From positions 7,738,181 through 7,802,180 of the forward strand of contig OX424570.1 of the NCBI GenBank assembly GCA_949152475.1: a DNA stretch of 64,000 nt, in the 5' to 3' direction. Within the stretch, counting starts at the first letter, position 1, and the number at the start of each line of letters is the position of its first letter. The stretch comes from Terebella lapidaria (taxonomy: Eukaryota > Annelida > Polychaeta > Terebellida > Terebellidae). The position numbers and the translations under genes were made by a program. This document shows positions 21,198 through 33,624 of the stretch, one piece after another. Below the pieces are notes generated by a model. The model saw only the letters and a program-made list of their open reading frames with translations. It was not told the DNA's origin and searched no databases.

Positions 21198-24100
21198 TCA
21201 GAAAGTTACGAATAATAAAAAAGTCAGTTGAAATTGAACACTTCATGATTAAGTTAGGATGTGTTTTTTTTTCTCACGGAACACCAATCACCGCAGATAC
21301 TAATCAAGATAGGCAAAATTGAATTCAATAAGAAGCATTTGGAAACAGGGACAGATTATCATGATTATTAGGTAGCTTCATTCCCCAAGAGTATTCACAC
21401 ATACTGCAGTAATCACAGTGGTCTGTCACGTAAGATTTTTTTTATTTGATATCGCAAGTTCCTTTATCAAAAGATAACGACGATTGATGGCAGGATGTGC
21501 TTACATCCATCTCATTTCCAACATTAGTCCGAACATGGTACATTGCATTTACGTTGAATGCAAATTACACAATAAAAACTTCGATATTGCATTCTTGTTG
21601 AAAATCATTTTCTCATTTCATACTTCGAATGTTTCATTTATTCTCAGTACAGTAGTACGCGGATGTAGTATGCGGATGTAGAGAAAAGAAATACTCGCCT
21701 GATAGTATGTCTACGTCATGAGATTTAGTATATTTACACACTATATACTGACTTGGAAACAGTGGACCACGTTATCAGTTATTGGTGATTTAAGCATAGT
21801 TTTCACTCTATTGCACAGAATAGTGTCATTATCTAGATTGGGTTTGTTAGTTGAGCGGGAGGTCATGGTAGGTGACGTGGATAAATGCTCTCCCGGTTTA
21901 TCAGTGATATACACTCGATCAGTCAGTGGTAACTATTGCCGTGATTGGAAAGATTTGCCAAGCAGTCAATCGAACCCCTATAGAATTTTTCAAACAATCA
22001 AGACTGATTCCATCAGCCAATCTGAATGCCACCTACAGAATATGGAATTATGCATTACCTTTGGAAATGTTCGAAATAAGTATCGTAATTTTGTTTTGTA
22101 AATTTTTGGCAATTTTGAAACCTAGAAGAGAGCACCTTGAGGCCTTCCATAGCGAAGTAGAATCTAAATCCCTCGAGATCAACTTTGTGTATAGTAAGTA
22201 CATTCCAGTGCAGAGCGCATTTCTGTGTATCATTCCTTCCATGACTGGTCGGGTAACCTGGCTGGTAAAGAACGGAATACCGGGCGGTTGATTGCAAGTC
22301 AGGGCTCACAGAAAAGCATAATATTCGATATCAGTGGATCTTCATTGATGCAGTTCAGTTACCGGTACTTTCAGATTTAGCACAGAATAATGTGAGAGAA
22401 CACCTGATACCCACAAGGGAAACACATTTCAAACAGTTTGAACAGCTTATGTCGACAGAATAAAAATCAATACAAAGCATGATTCCATTACAATTGAGAC
22501 CTGTCGTCCTACCATTAATCCATACATTTCACGATGAAATTTGTCTATCAGAACCAGTCAGACTCCGTAACCTATGGTCAATGTGAAAGTAGTTCAGAAC
22601 CGAATGACATTTTGCACTGCTTGTTACAATGAAGTTCTGAATTTTGGAATTCTAGGCCGCAAAAACTCTTTCAGGTGTCAAAACTCGAAGTCTGCTACAA
22701 TTAAATTACTGCAATTCCCATTGTCAACTGCTGAACATGAAATGAACAAGAATGTTTTCAACCGAATTCCATTATGATTTTCAAATATGCATTTTAATTC
22801 TATCTGATTTGTCAACAGAAAATAATAAATTTAGGTGTGTTTGTGTCCTTTACAAGTAGATTCGTTAACATCCTTAAACAATGTGTGCACCTATAACTGT
22901 CTATCTCCACCGAGAATTAAATGGGTATTGGTAATTCAATAGGATGCTATAATATAGCGCCGGACTGCCACATCTATAGGTAATCCTACAGTGGGGTAAC
23001 GTATACAGCGCTTTTGGTTGGATTGTAGAAAAAGAGCGTTTATTAAGCATTGAGCTGGAGGTAAATAAAATATTTACTTACCAAGCACTAGGTGGATAAA
23101 CATTCTATTCACTTCCCTGCGAAGTGATTAACGGATTTGTGGTGCCTCGCCTCACTCGAGTCGCATGCCTGAATACTGTTTTAGAATGTTTCCACTGCGT
23201 TTACTCTATTCGAAGGGACACCAAAATCCCCAAACTGGTGCCACATGATTCCCCAACCCCCCCCCCCTCCAATCCGCCACTGTTTACTCGTTTTGTTCCA
23301 CTATTTTACACACGTACAATATTATGTTTTGTCCTCTTTACTTCAACACATTCTGAGGGCACAACGACACGTGCTCAGGGATATATATGCAAAGTGTGGT
23401 ACTGTTCCGTTCTTCTCTACCTTAAGTCGGTTAGAACACTATTTAGTCCTATTCTCTGTTTGTGATTGTTTTTGAGGTAATGATTGGTATTGTAGTTCAT
23501 ATGAAACCTTCATTCTCCAGGTTTCTCTATTTCCTGAATATTTCATAACGTTTTATTGATCTTTTTAGAACGAGTCAGAAGCTGTGCTAAAATGGTGCAA
23601 AATCAATAAGTTATAGTTCAGGTTTGAACACCATTATCTGCTTGGCAAAATTCCAGATGATATAGATTCATCCACCTTGTCTGTTTTAACCTATGCACAA
23701 TGATTTTTATGGGGAGGCGTGAGCGAAGACTAATTCACCTAATTTCTTTTATCCCCTTCGTCTTCGTTTTCAAAGCATGTGTGCAAAGTCGTTTTGATAT
23801 GTCGAGAGACTCATCCGGTTTAAGTTTGTAGGTGTCTTGGTCGTGTGACAACCGTGTTAATGTCAAATATGTATTGTCTCTTTCAAGGTTACCTGAATGA
23901 TAACAGCTCAATCGTGAATGAGGGTGGCAGAGTAGTTTTCCTGCCACTGAACACTAAGCAGAAGTTCACCTGTCAGTTTATTATTCATAACTAACACGAT
24001 CCTTAGCCAACTTCTTACTTCACTTAAAAACTTATGGAAAAGAAATTGTGAGGGCTTTCGTTTATGTCGCCAATGATGGCCACCCACATTTCCGTATATT

Positions 24101-25804
24101 TATCGACGGAAACTTTCATTTCACCCCACATATTTGACACATATTATTTCATTCACATCATCCATTCACAGCTCCAATGGATACCATCCATACACCAAGT
24201 CGCCCGTAGTGTATACACCGATCTATTTTTGTGGATATCCAGTAAACACCATGATAATTGGCTCGATTAGTTGTTTGTTTAGCACAAATCAGTGATTAGC
24301 TTGGTGATACGTGTGCCCAATTCCCACCTTGTATATAATGATGTACCAATCAACTACTGGAGGCCATAATAATGCCGCTGATTTGTACAAATATCGACGA
24401 TGAGACATTTACCGTCAATTTCGCCTCTTTTGTAAATCAGCAGACAATTACTGCGATCTCTGTGTCATAGTCCCTGTATTAGCGGTTAATTAGTGTCAAG
24501 TCCGAGCCATACCGCTTTGCGGAGGAATGCACAATATCTGAATACCGGTGATAAACGGATGCGCACTGACATGGAAAAAATTACCTCCAGAGGGAAAGTT
24601 TTTGTGTGTTTCTATACAATTATATGTTTGGATACATTCACGTATTTCCAATGACAAGCAAGTATGATAGAATGTATCATATCCAGATCATTCCAACCGA
24701 TAAAGAGAAATTTTGGGAAGAAAGATTGCATTTTCCTTGATTGAAATGTTGTTTGTTTTCACAATATTAGAAATCGCCTGGCGTCATACCACATTACAAA
24801 AACAGGCATCACACTCAATTTTTATGTAAACATAGCTCAAGCGGCTGCGAGCAAGGCCATTTTATGTTCAACAGTGTGTTTGATTGCAGTCAATCAATCG
24901 TTGCAAATTACATTGTATCGACATTGATGTATGGATCCAGAAGATTGTGTCAAAGATACACACATTTGTTAATATGTGTGAAGCCACGTTGCAATCTTTC
25001 ATAAATTTACAACAAAATCATGGAGCGGATATTATGAAATGGATGCTCAGAACAGACTTTCGGACATGCTTCCCGGATGTTCCGCTCATCTCCTTTCATA
25101 CAAGTTCTAATCAACTCCTCATTGAGTAATTTTGGCGGTTATTTTGGCGGTTCCTATTTGATGCCTCTGAAATGGAACCAAGTTTCGATTTATTTTTTTT
25201 GAAGAAAAATATCCACTAATTGTTACTGCTTTCTACTTCCAATCAAAACTTTCTAATCAAAATGTGCTATAAAATGTTAGAAACTGTGGATTCTTGCAAA
25301 TTCCAATCTTTTTCTAATTGACGAATGGGACATATTTAGTGAGAACTTCTATTCTACATAATACATCTACATCTTCGCTTGTAAATATCTAGATGATTGT
25401 TTGGTGCAATAAGCGAAATTGAATGTGTTCATCAGACCGCACTAATGACAGAGTTTATGTCCAGTGACTTGGCCGCAGCGAGTCCCAAGTCTCCAATGGT
25501 CAGACTTCCCCAGCCACTGGTAACAATGAACATGATTTGCAATGGTTTTTTCACAACAAATCAGAGTTGAATGAATCTGCTCCAAACAGTTTCATACTTT
25601 TTAATATGAAGCTTATTACAATGATTGAATATAGTCCAACAATAACTAGTCCATATCGGTCAGAAGTTCCCCAAGCATGACCAAGATCAGTGTGCTCTCG
25701 TCTCTTCACTAACATGAAAACATACATGTACATACTACATTCAACGTATTTTTTAATCAAACCATGATACATACCGCTTGTGAATGACGTTTGATTCGAG
25801 TAGC

Positions 25805-26265
25805 ATTTTATTGACTTTGTTGTTTTTTTTAAAGTGATATTGGCAGTAAGTTATGGATTGTTCCATATCTTTCTGATCGAACGAAGAAAACATAACAGTT
25901 ATATATCTGCACTTGTATGCCCAAACAGACGCCCCTTTCTAATAGATTTCGTTGCGAGTTTCTGGTGGAGATATTTTGAGTTTGTTTACATTAACGCCAT
26001 TCTCGGTGCTCTGTATACCGTGACGCAGTGCGATTCCAGCTTATTCGTATATGTTCGAGCCAATCGAGCGTGAACTAGGTTAAGTCAGAGGTAACTCTGA
26101 GTGGCGCACAAAACAAAAAAAAGCGGCTGCTAGTACTGTCATATGCTTGATTTATCCATTTGATCAAGCAAAGTTTGTTTTGTAACCTATTTTTCTGAGA
26201 CCACAGGCATATATGTAATAGATTTGGAAAAAATTGTTTTCCTGCCAACATCACTTTAACAACAT
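25805..26265. other. R2-specific segment of about 460 bp, origin unknown
   Basis: Interrupts sequence that is continuous in R1 near 12967-12985 (GTAGCATTTTTGTAATGATTCAT). It contains a locally CG-richer centre around 25990-26070. A 79-codon open stretch crosses it, but I recognise nothing in it and see no start or splice evidence. Confidence 0.45.
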
Positions 26266-26675
26266 TCATGATGATTTTTTTTTGTAAGCGCAATGACCGT
26301 TATTTCTTGGAAGAACATGAACATTTTCAGGTGGTCGCGAACTTGAGGAATAATTTGCTCTGTCAATCAGTACGACATTAGTGGCTGATTATATGTAAAG
26401 TGTACCTGACGAACATTTTAATGTACACACAATATTGTACAACAATATACAGCTTATCTCGAGGAAGTACTGTATTTGTCCTCAATGGTAAATCAGTTTT
26501 GAATGTATTGAAGATAACCATAGTATTCAGTCGAACAGTTTTTCGAAATTAGTATGCATTTGCATCACCAAACTTAACAGCCTAAAATTTGCCTCACCAT
26601 ATCCCTTGATATTTGCAGAACAGGGCAACCGCCAGTGATCGAATCTCTGAACTGGTTGCACACTATGTGTGGCTA

Positions 26676-26938
26676 CTCTTTGAAAATATTGAATAATGAG
26701 ACAAATGTCCCACTGCACAGCTGTCGAAAATTTAAAGATATATTAACAGGAAGAGAAGCGGCAAAAAATGTTCAAAAATATGTCAACGAACAATCCCAAA
26801 GCGACTGGTAATAAGTTATAAATAGAAGCATTTCAATCAATAAAATCTAGTGCTAGGTGCTTACGTCCTGGCAAGTTGTGACTCTTGCTGTCGAATATTG
26901 ATTGGTCTACTGACACCTAAACTAGGGGTGTAAGACTT
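26676..26938 (+). pseudogene. Inserted 3' end of an unrecognised coding element
   Basis: Absent from R1, where GTGTGGCTAC runs into ACTCAGTCGTATGTACG. The inserted DNA begins in an open frame of about 44 codons ending at a TAA near 26812. The frame is hydrophilic and lysine-rich, including KFKDILTGREAAKNVQKY and ending QSDW. An A/T-rich tail with AATAAA follows. The shape (C-terminus plus 3' UTR, no upstream part) fits a 5'-truncated retrotransposon or processed transcript. I do not recognise the family. Confidence 0.45.
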
Positions 26939-28321
26939 GAGCCTCAGTCTATGTACGTCCAGGACCATCCGGGGTTTGGTCCGCGTTGACATCTTGTTGG
27001 TACATGGATGGCCTGGACAATCAGTGTTTGTTCCTCCTGCTTGTCTATGTCCATCCCGGCAGTTTTTTACTGTAAAGACGAAAAAGTATATAAGGTATTT
27101 TCATATTTTCAGTAATCATTGGCTGAACAGTGTTCACCACAACGATACAAAACTTCCATTGCAGTAAGGTATGTGAACACACACAATTAAAGATGTATTG
27201 CATCTGTTAATTACAGCTTTGATGTGGAAGTTGAACTGAACATTGTGTGCTTTCATGAACAGTCAGTTGGACGGACTGTAGTACAAATTATGTAGTTCAA
27301 TCACGCTTCAAGTCATATTACTTTGAAAGGAAGGTTTTCACTCACCGTTGTGTCTTTCAGTACTGAGTGACACTGACAGTCAATTACTGTGTCCAGCATC
27401 AAGACAGATCCACTGGAATCTCATAACAAACAAAAGCCTTGATCAAATAAAACAACAAAACTCAACAACACTCAGCATTATGACAAAGTATTTGATCACT
27501 TAATTAGACCTATATGAGTTATGGGGGCCGCTACTTCTTATCGGCTAGGATGTACAATAACGTGGGCAGTTTCATTTCCAACTCAACTAATCACCCATAC
27601 TTAGGATCCGGAATGACAATTGGTTATGATATAAAGGTGTTCTTTATTACAAACTAGATGTTCTTTTTATCCGTATTTATCATTTTGGGCCACTGATTAA
27701 CTCATCATTGTCATTGATTATCAAAGAGAAACAGGATTGCCCACTAAATTGTACTTGTGCTCCTTATTATCTGGCGACCGCCATTTTAATTAGAACTAAC
27801 GGTTGATACTACAGTTAATGAGTGCCAGCTGCCAGATGAATATATTTCCATATGTGGCACAGACTGGCTTCCGTAAGCACCGGTGTGCAGATGAGAGCTC
27901 ACGCCAAACCATCAAAACATCCCTATTATCGCCCAGACTCACCGTTCAACAAGTTCACTTTTCCTCCCATTCCGCGATGCTCCTCTTTTCTTACATTTTT
28001 CATTCAACTCTACAAGGGTAAGATGTGTAAATTTCGAAGACATGGACTCCGACATCGTGAGAAAAACAGAACACAGATGACGCTAATTCTCTTGGTGAAT
28101 ATAGCGTAGGGTTGACAAAAACGTTTTGCCCGCTACGGTGGTGGCGCCGCCTATCAAATGTAACTCGGTGGTGTCTCATTGGGTGAAGTTTTCTGAGTCC
28201 AATTTTTTTCTTGAATGGCTGGAAATGGCTCAAAACGAAGAGTGACTCTTGGTGATTTGGGGCTGTTCTATTCCATTTCTGTCAGAGAAAGATCACATCA
28301 CTAATACTCACTATATAGATA

Positions 28322-28955
28322 GACGTGGAATCAATACCCAGTATTCAGTATTCCGAGCAAACAAAACAGGGTCCGTTATCCAATCTCATAGTTGGGGGAC
28401 AGAAAGTCATATCAGGCATACAAAGTGAGAGAAAACAAAAATGACAGGGAAACTCATGAACCCCCAAAAATGGCCATTAGGAGGTGAAATCAGGTGTTCC
28501 GGAAAGAGTGAGCATTTCCTGCCCCACTAGTGGCACCCGTCATGAATTCCCCAAAATTAACATGAAAATAAATCTAGTTGCATGACAGACATGGATTTGC
28601 TGTATATACCAACCTGATCATGATGACGTCCATAGAATTTCTTAAACGCAGCTATAAGTTTTGGTAAAACATATCCTTGTCGCAGCAGTTTAGAGACTAG
28701 CTGGGCACTTCGATAGACAAAGTCCTCATATTTGCAACTAGCTCTGGAACAAGTTGAGAAACAAACACACGATATGCCGGTGACATAGGAATGTTGCTGC
28801 TTAGAAAAGGGAAATTGACTATGGAAAAATTGAAATCATCACGTTCGTCATATAATCTAGTTGACAGGTTAGAATCATTATCAATATCCAACCTCAGGTC
28901 TAGATAGTTGGAAAAATTATCGGAGTCTGTAGTATCTTTAATTTCAAGTTCTTTC
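28322..28955 (-). pseudogene. 5'-truncated Penelope-like reverse transcriptase copy
   Basis: Reverse-orientation relative of the copy at 37510-38354. The plus-strand left end (ATTCAATACCC type, near 28330) equals the 3' terminus of the family. The noncoding tail with GTGCCACTAGTGGGGCAGG follows, then the frame 28891-28697 with RLYDERDDFNFSIVNFPF and SNIPMSPAY. It ends near a Leu-Glu-Ile-Lys-Asp stretch, so the catalytic YIDD part is lost. A frameshift after the SQL stretch and further changes break the rest. Confidence 0.85.
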
Positions 28956-29159
28956 TTTATATAATTCTTTCAAAGCAGATCTCATGAACATGCATGTTAT
29001 TAACTCATTTCTTCAAGTGGGGTAAGGTTGCAGAGTGAAAAAACGACCATGCTATATAAACCACTTGAATCTGAACATTTTCATGAACTTATAGGCTAAG
29101 TTAGTATCAGTTTTATTCACTTCATCTAAGTCTACAGAGAGAGACTATCTTCAAAAGAA
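28956..29159. other. Unassigned A/T-rich spacer
   Basis: Between the Penelope-like fragment and the start of T block copy 1. I see no gene, TIR or match elsewhere in the window. Confidence 0.5.
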
Positions 29160-30477
29160 AACGGTGTCTTGTACAAATAATCACGGGGTACGATCAGTGG
29201 TACAGTAGAATTAGCGCGGCGTAATCGAATCCATTGTACACGCTCATGTATGTTAGTTGTGTAAGACAGTGTGCCTCATTTCCATGTCGTAGGTGTATTT
29301 CACGGATCATTTCCGCTGGTGAGTATCTGGGTAACCTATATATCACGGTGCTATTGGCTTACATGTACGAGTCGTCTCTCACCAAAAAGTGACCTTGAAA
29401 GGACAGCATTGTGGCATATGGCATGTCAGAGGAGAACAAAGAATCACAATTTGAAATCAATTATTTGCAACAGTGTTTTAATCTACCCACATTCAATTTC
29501 AGCGACGGTAAATTCATTACGAGAAAGAAAAACAAATGATATCTCACTAGAACATTTACATTCCAAGTCGAGCGCGAATCCCAAACAAGATGTTCCATGC
29601 CGTTAAAGATCTCATATTTATGTTCTCAAAGAAGAGACTATTTCATTATTATGACAAAAAAAATTGTGATAATAAATGTTCAATGTGAAAACAGTTCAGT
29701 GAAAACAACATTTACATATTTGAGAATGATTAGGTTAAGAATGTTGGGATCCGTAATACAAGTAGTTTCATGTGATTAGATTCAGAGCAATACAAGAAAA
29801 CCAGAATGTGCATGCATGAATGGCGGAAACTACAAAACTGCCATAATGTGATTATTACAATTTTCCCAGTTATTATTTTTCCAAACACGTCACCAGTGAT
29901 GTTGACTACCTAGTTTCCTGTAAGCATTCTTATTTGATGTGTCAACGAAGCAGCTGTTGCGTAAGAGTGTGGGTGTCTTACAATCCTTGTGTTGTTCATC
30001 ATTGAATTCTTCTTTGTTGGCAAGCAATCGTCTTATATTGTTAACAATTCCTCCAGTTGTGGAGGGGATATTAAACATGATGATTGTCATTCAGTTGTTA
30101 TTTATTGTCAATGGTGGGATTATGATAGTACTCACATTTCATAAGAAATGTATATTTATTTATCAACATCTAACATGTTTGTTAGTGGTGTATCCCCCTA
30201 TTCTTCCATCATGTTTTTTTTTTCATTTGTATAACTGTTCTGCTATTACACGAATATCATATTCAGGAACACGTGAATCAGTTCAGTAATGATGTAGTGA
30301 TACGATTGTAATTTATATAAGCATACATCTCTGATGACCATGTGATAGAATAAGTATGTACTTGGGATATTGTACTGTTTGGTTCCAATGGGGATATATT
30401 TTGGACATTAACCAGATGAACACAAAAAACGATAGAATGACCACATTTGCATCCTCCTCATTTGCGGTTTTGAGAAT

Positions 30478-30596
30478 TGATATATAATGTACTACCACGC
30501 AGTGTAAAACTGGTAATAGCAGGGCAACTGACTGAAAGAGAACGCCTGATCAGCTGCCTATTGTCATTAAGTGGACCACAAAACACAAAACTTGCA
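30478..30596. repeat. Ancient recurring block, copy 1 of 4
   Basis: Contains TTGATATATAATG, CAGGGCAACTGAC, GCCTATTGTCA, and AAGTGGACCACAAAACAC. Relatives lie at 36486-36599, 49387-49499 and 55404-55517. In each T copy the two occurrences are about 6.0 kb apart, which points to a tandem duplication older than the T duplication itself. Confidence 0.7.
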
Positions 30597-31179
30597 CCCT
30601 GTATACAACTATTCAGTAATTAGTTCATTCAATGAAGAATACAGTGGATGAATTCATGTGTTTGTGTCATTACTAATAGCATGATGCTTGTTGACCTATA
30701 AATCAGTTCAGTTAGAATACACGTGTCCCGGCAGACTAGAATGCGCGTAGTATTATATTCCTTTTGTTATGCATACCTTTACACATAAGTGCTTAGAATA
30801 TTATAGTGGAAAGATAAGAATCACCACCTTCAAAGATCAGCAAACGAGACAACTCTATACCATGGATGATTGGTTTAGTTGGATTCAGAATTTAACAAGA
30901 CAAAATCTTCAAAAGAAAAAAATATCTAACAGGTTTATTTATTCCCATCTTATTCCATCGCTGGTATTTACCGATGATCCGGCTGCAGGTGATACTGCTC
31001 GGTGACCGTCTGACATGTACAAAACGGCCGATTATCTAAAGCTACCCACATTGATCGGCAGAAAAATCTGGTCAATCCCTTGACCATACCTGGTGGGCAT
31101 CAGAAGGGACTCTGGCCGGTCGCCGGCAGGCGATCTAGCGGTTCACAACCGATGTATCTTTTCTGGTGCTATTGGTTCA

Positions 31180-31655
31180 CGATTGTCCTCTGCACCAAGT
31201 TATCCTGATTTAACAGAGCTTTGGTATATTGCATTTTATTTCAATGGAGTTCATCACACAATTTTATGTCGATTCATTCATTTGTCTGCCCACATTCAAT
31301 TGTGTGCAAGGAATTTTAAAAATGCGCACTAAAATACATGCATATCGATACTCGCAGGCACAGTTTTGGATTGTGGGTGAATAAATCTCGTTTCAGGAAG
31401 TTCCAACATTTCAAGGTTATTACACATTCCAAATAAGACGTTCTATTTTGTGAAAACCGCATATATCGTGTGAAAGTGCAAAACCTCCTGTCGGATGCCT
31501 TATTACCTGATGATTTTCGTTTTAATCCTACTGATATTCGGCGTGGTATGAACTCCTTAAAAACCCTGGTCCAGATGGTCTTTCAGCGGAACCTGTATCT
31601 CTGATGCAGTCGACAATCATCCATTTGCTAAAAGATACATCTAGTGATATCTCAA
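31180..31655 (+). pseudogene. LINE upstream reverse-transcriptase region, broken
   Basis: The part upstream of the MITE encodes, across several frames, pieces typical of the region just before LINE reverse-transcriptase motif 1. The clearest ends in NPGPDGLSAE (near 31565-31595), equivalent to the PGPDG signature. A one-base shift and stop codons interrupt it. The 50160-50646 copy is equally broken. With 32422-33624 it forms one degraded LINE. Confidence 0.7.
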
Positions 31656-32421
31656 CAGTGGCTGATAAGTGATATTATGAAAAATAGTTATTTATTTCTC
31701 CTAACTGAGACATAATCAACATAATCTACGCGTAAATGATGTTATTTCCACGTAAATGAAGTTATTTATGCGTAAGTAACGTTTTTCTGCGTAAATGAAG
31801 TTTTTTACGTGGAAATAACGTTATTTATGTGGGAATAACGTTATTCACGCGAAAAAAACATTATTTACTTTTGCCCTGTGTGAGATACTAACCAAATTAT
31901 GCCTACACGTGCTTTTATCTTTCTCTTGGTCGATGGGGGTAAATAATGTTATTTACACGTAAATAATGTAATTTATGCATAAATAAAGTTATTTACGCAT
32001 AAATAAAGTTATTTATGCGTACATGTTATTCACACGTAAATAACTTTTTTCTGCGTAAATAATTTTTTTTAGCAGAAATAACGTTATTTCCGTGGAAAAA
32101 ACATTATTTACTTCTGCCGTGTGTGATATACTAACCAAATACTGCCTACACGTGCATTTATCTTTCCCTTGGTCGATGGGGTAAATAACGTTATTTCCGC
32201 ATAAATAACGTTTTTTCCGCGAAAAAACTTTATTTACGCGAAAAAAACGTTACTTATGCATAAATAACTTTATTTACACATAAATAACATTATTTACGCA
32301 GAGATAACATTATTTACGCGGAAATAACATTATTTACACGGAAATTATGTCAACTATGAACAGGTCTTGACTACCCCGAAAAATAAATAAGTATTTTTTC
32401 AGTGTTTCTTATCAGCCACTG
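31656..32421. mobile_element. Tc1/mariner-like MITE filled with alternating palindromes, copy 1
   Basis: Ends are CAGTGGCTGATAAG and CTTATCAGCCACTG, with similarity continuing inward for about 70-80 bp (TTATTTATTT). The right flank is TA; the left flank is AA here but TA in the paralogue at 50645, consistent with a TA target duplication. Internally, phrases such as AACGTTATTT and TTTACGCGTAAA alternate at roughly 20-bp spacing, twice interrupted by a 65-70 bp spacer (31869-31935 and 32110-32180) containing CTAACCAAAT and TTGGTCGATGGGG. No transposase. It sits inside a LINE reading frame. Confidence 0.85.
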
Positions 32422-32466
32422 TATATCTCAGACAAGAATAACTATAGACCTATTGCTCTGTCTACT

Positions 32467-33624
32467 ATGTCATCAGAACTCTTTGAACTTATCCTTCTGG
32501 ATCGCTATGAACATTGTCTCGAAACAACTCTTTATCAATTAGGTTTTAAACGTAATCTATCTACTGATTTGTGTATTTTTCCCTTGAAAGAAGTTTTGAG
32601 TATTTATAAAAAACATTCTAGCCCTATCTTCATTTGTTTTCTGGACGCAACAAAGGCTTTCGATGAGATTAATTATTGGCATTTGTTCCATAAATTATGT
32701 AAACTTAATCTACCTTTACTGGTTGTAAGATTGTTAGCTTATCAGTACTCTCATCAGTCACTAGCTGTTCAGTGGGGTAAGGTATTATCGGAGTCTTTTC
32801 AAGTGTCTAATGGTGTGGAACAAGGTGGAATCCTGTCTCCCTTATTTTTTAATATCTATATGAATGAACTTAGTATCAAACTATCTAATTCCAGAGTTGC
32901 ATGTAATGTTTCAGGTATCTTCATGAATCATTCCATGTATGCGGATGATATGTGCATTGTAGCTCCTACTGCTAAAGCTCTTCAATGTTTGCTGGACACT
33001 TGTGTAGAATTTGCACCTGATCATAACATAATATATAATGGAAAAAAATCCATGTGTATGTACATCAAATCTTCCAAATTGAGCCTTCGTACAATTCTAT
33101 CTTTATATATGGGAACTAGTATTTTACAATATGTTAACACATACAAATATCTTGGTGCCATGATTGCTGCAAATTTGTGTGATGACCATGATATTTCTCT
33201 GGCTGTAAGAGGTCTATATGCAAGGTCAAATTTGCTTATACGAAGATTCTCTCATTGTTCGCCCCAAGTTAAACAGTTTTTGTTTAAGACATATTGTACA
33301 AACTTCTATGGTATTCATCTTTGGTGGTCTTACTCTGTCTCATCTATGAACAAACTCCGGGTTGCCTTCAACAAGAGCTTCAGACTGTTTATGGGTTATG
33401 GATCCCGTTGTAGTGCCAGTGGAATGTTTGCTGACAACAATATTGATTCTTTTAGTACATTGAAGCAAAAATATACTCATAGGTTTTTAAACAGACTAAG
33501 AGTCTCCACTAATACTATTATACAGTGCCTGCTATCATATGGGCAATATGTACAATTGCCCTCGACTACAGAATGGAGTGTATCTATTTATGTAAACCAT
33601 TTACTCGGTAACCTGTCACTGTGA
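32467..33624 (+). CDS. LINE reverse transcriptase, 385-codon open remnant
   Basis: RNA-dependent DNA polymerase of a non-LTR retrotransposon, which would copy element RNA at a nicked chromosomal target. Motif A is FLDATKAFDEIN with Asp near residue 60. The NGVEQGGILSP block is at about 115-125, the catalytic YADD at 158-161, and YKYLG near 226-230. It continues through a long thumb and C-terminal part to a stop at 33622. Upstream sequence to 32422 is also in frame (NNYRPIALST), so the displayed Met is not the true start; the real frame continued into 31180-31655 before the MITE split it. Motif order and the INHxMYADD context suggest a Jockey/CR1-group element. No endonuclease domain is found intact. 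Its coding part is surprisingly open for a duplicated, MITE-interrupted copy. Confidence 0.9.
   Translation: MSSELFELILLDRYEHCLETTLYQLGFKRNLSTDLCIFPLKEVLSIYKKHSSPIFICFLDATKAFDEINYWHLFHKLCKLNLPLLVVRLLAYQYSHQSLAVQWGKVLSESFQVSNGVEQGGILSPLFFNIYMNELSIKLSNSRVACNVSGIFMNHSMYADDMCIVAPTAKALQCLLDTCVEFAPDHNIIYNGKKSMCMYIKSSKLSLRTILSLYMGTSILQYVNTYKYLGAMIAANLCDDHDISLAVRGLYARSNLLIRRFSHCSPQVKQFLFKTYCTNFYGIHLWWSYSVSSMNKLRVAFNKSFRLFMGYGSRCSASGMFADNNIDSFSTLKQKYTHRFLNRLRVSTNTIIQCLLSYGQYVQLPSTTEWSVSIYVNHLLGNLSL

Larger units (their letters stand above)
19444..28271. repeat. R block copy 2
   Basis: Colinear with 6439-14710. It lacks the LINE piece, hairpin B and its neighbouring MITE, and the 373-family unit found in R1. 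It has several extra stretches of its own. Its end at 28271 corresponds to the point where R1 runs into the S block. No gene is supported; the frames at 21718-22291 are not conserved in R1. Confidence 0.9.

Noticed and set aside
21718..22291. Two overlapping frames of 127 and 121 codons.
   Set aside because: They overlap in different phases and are disrupted or absent in the R1 counterpart near 9270-9780. No domain or start context.
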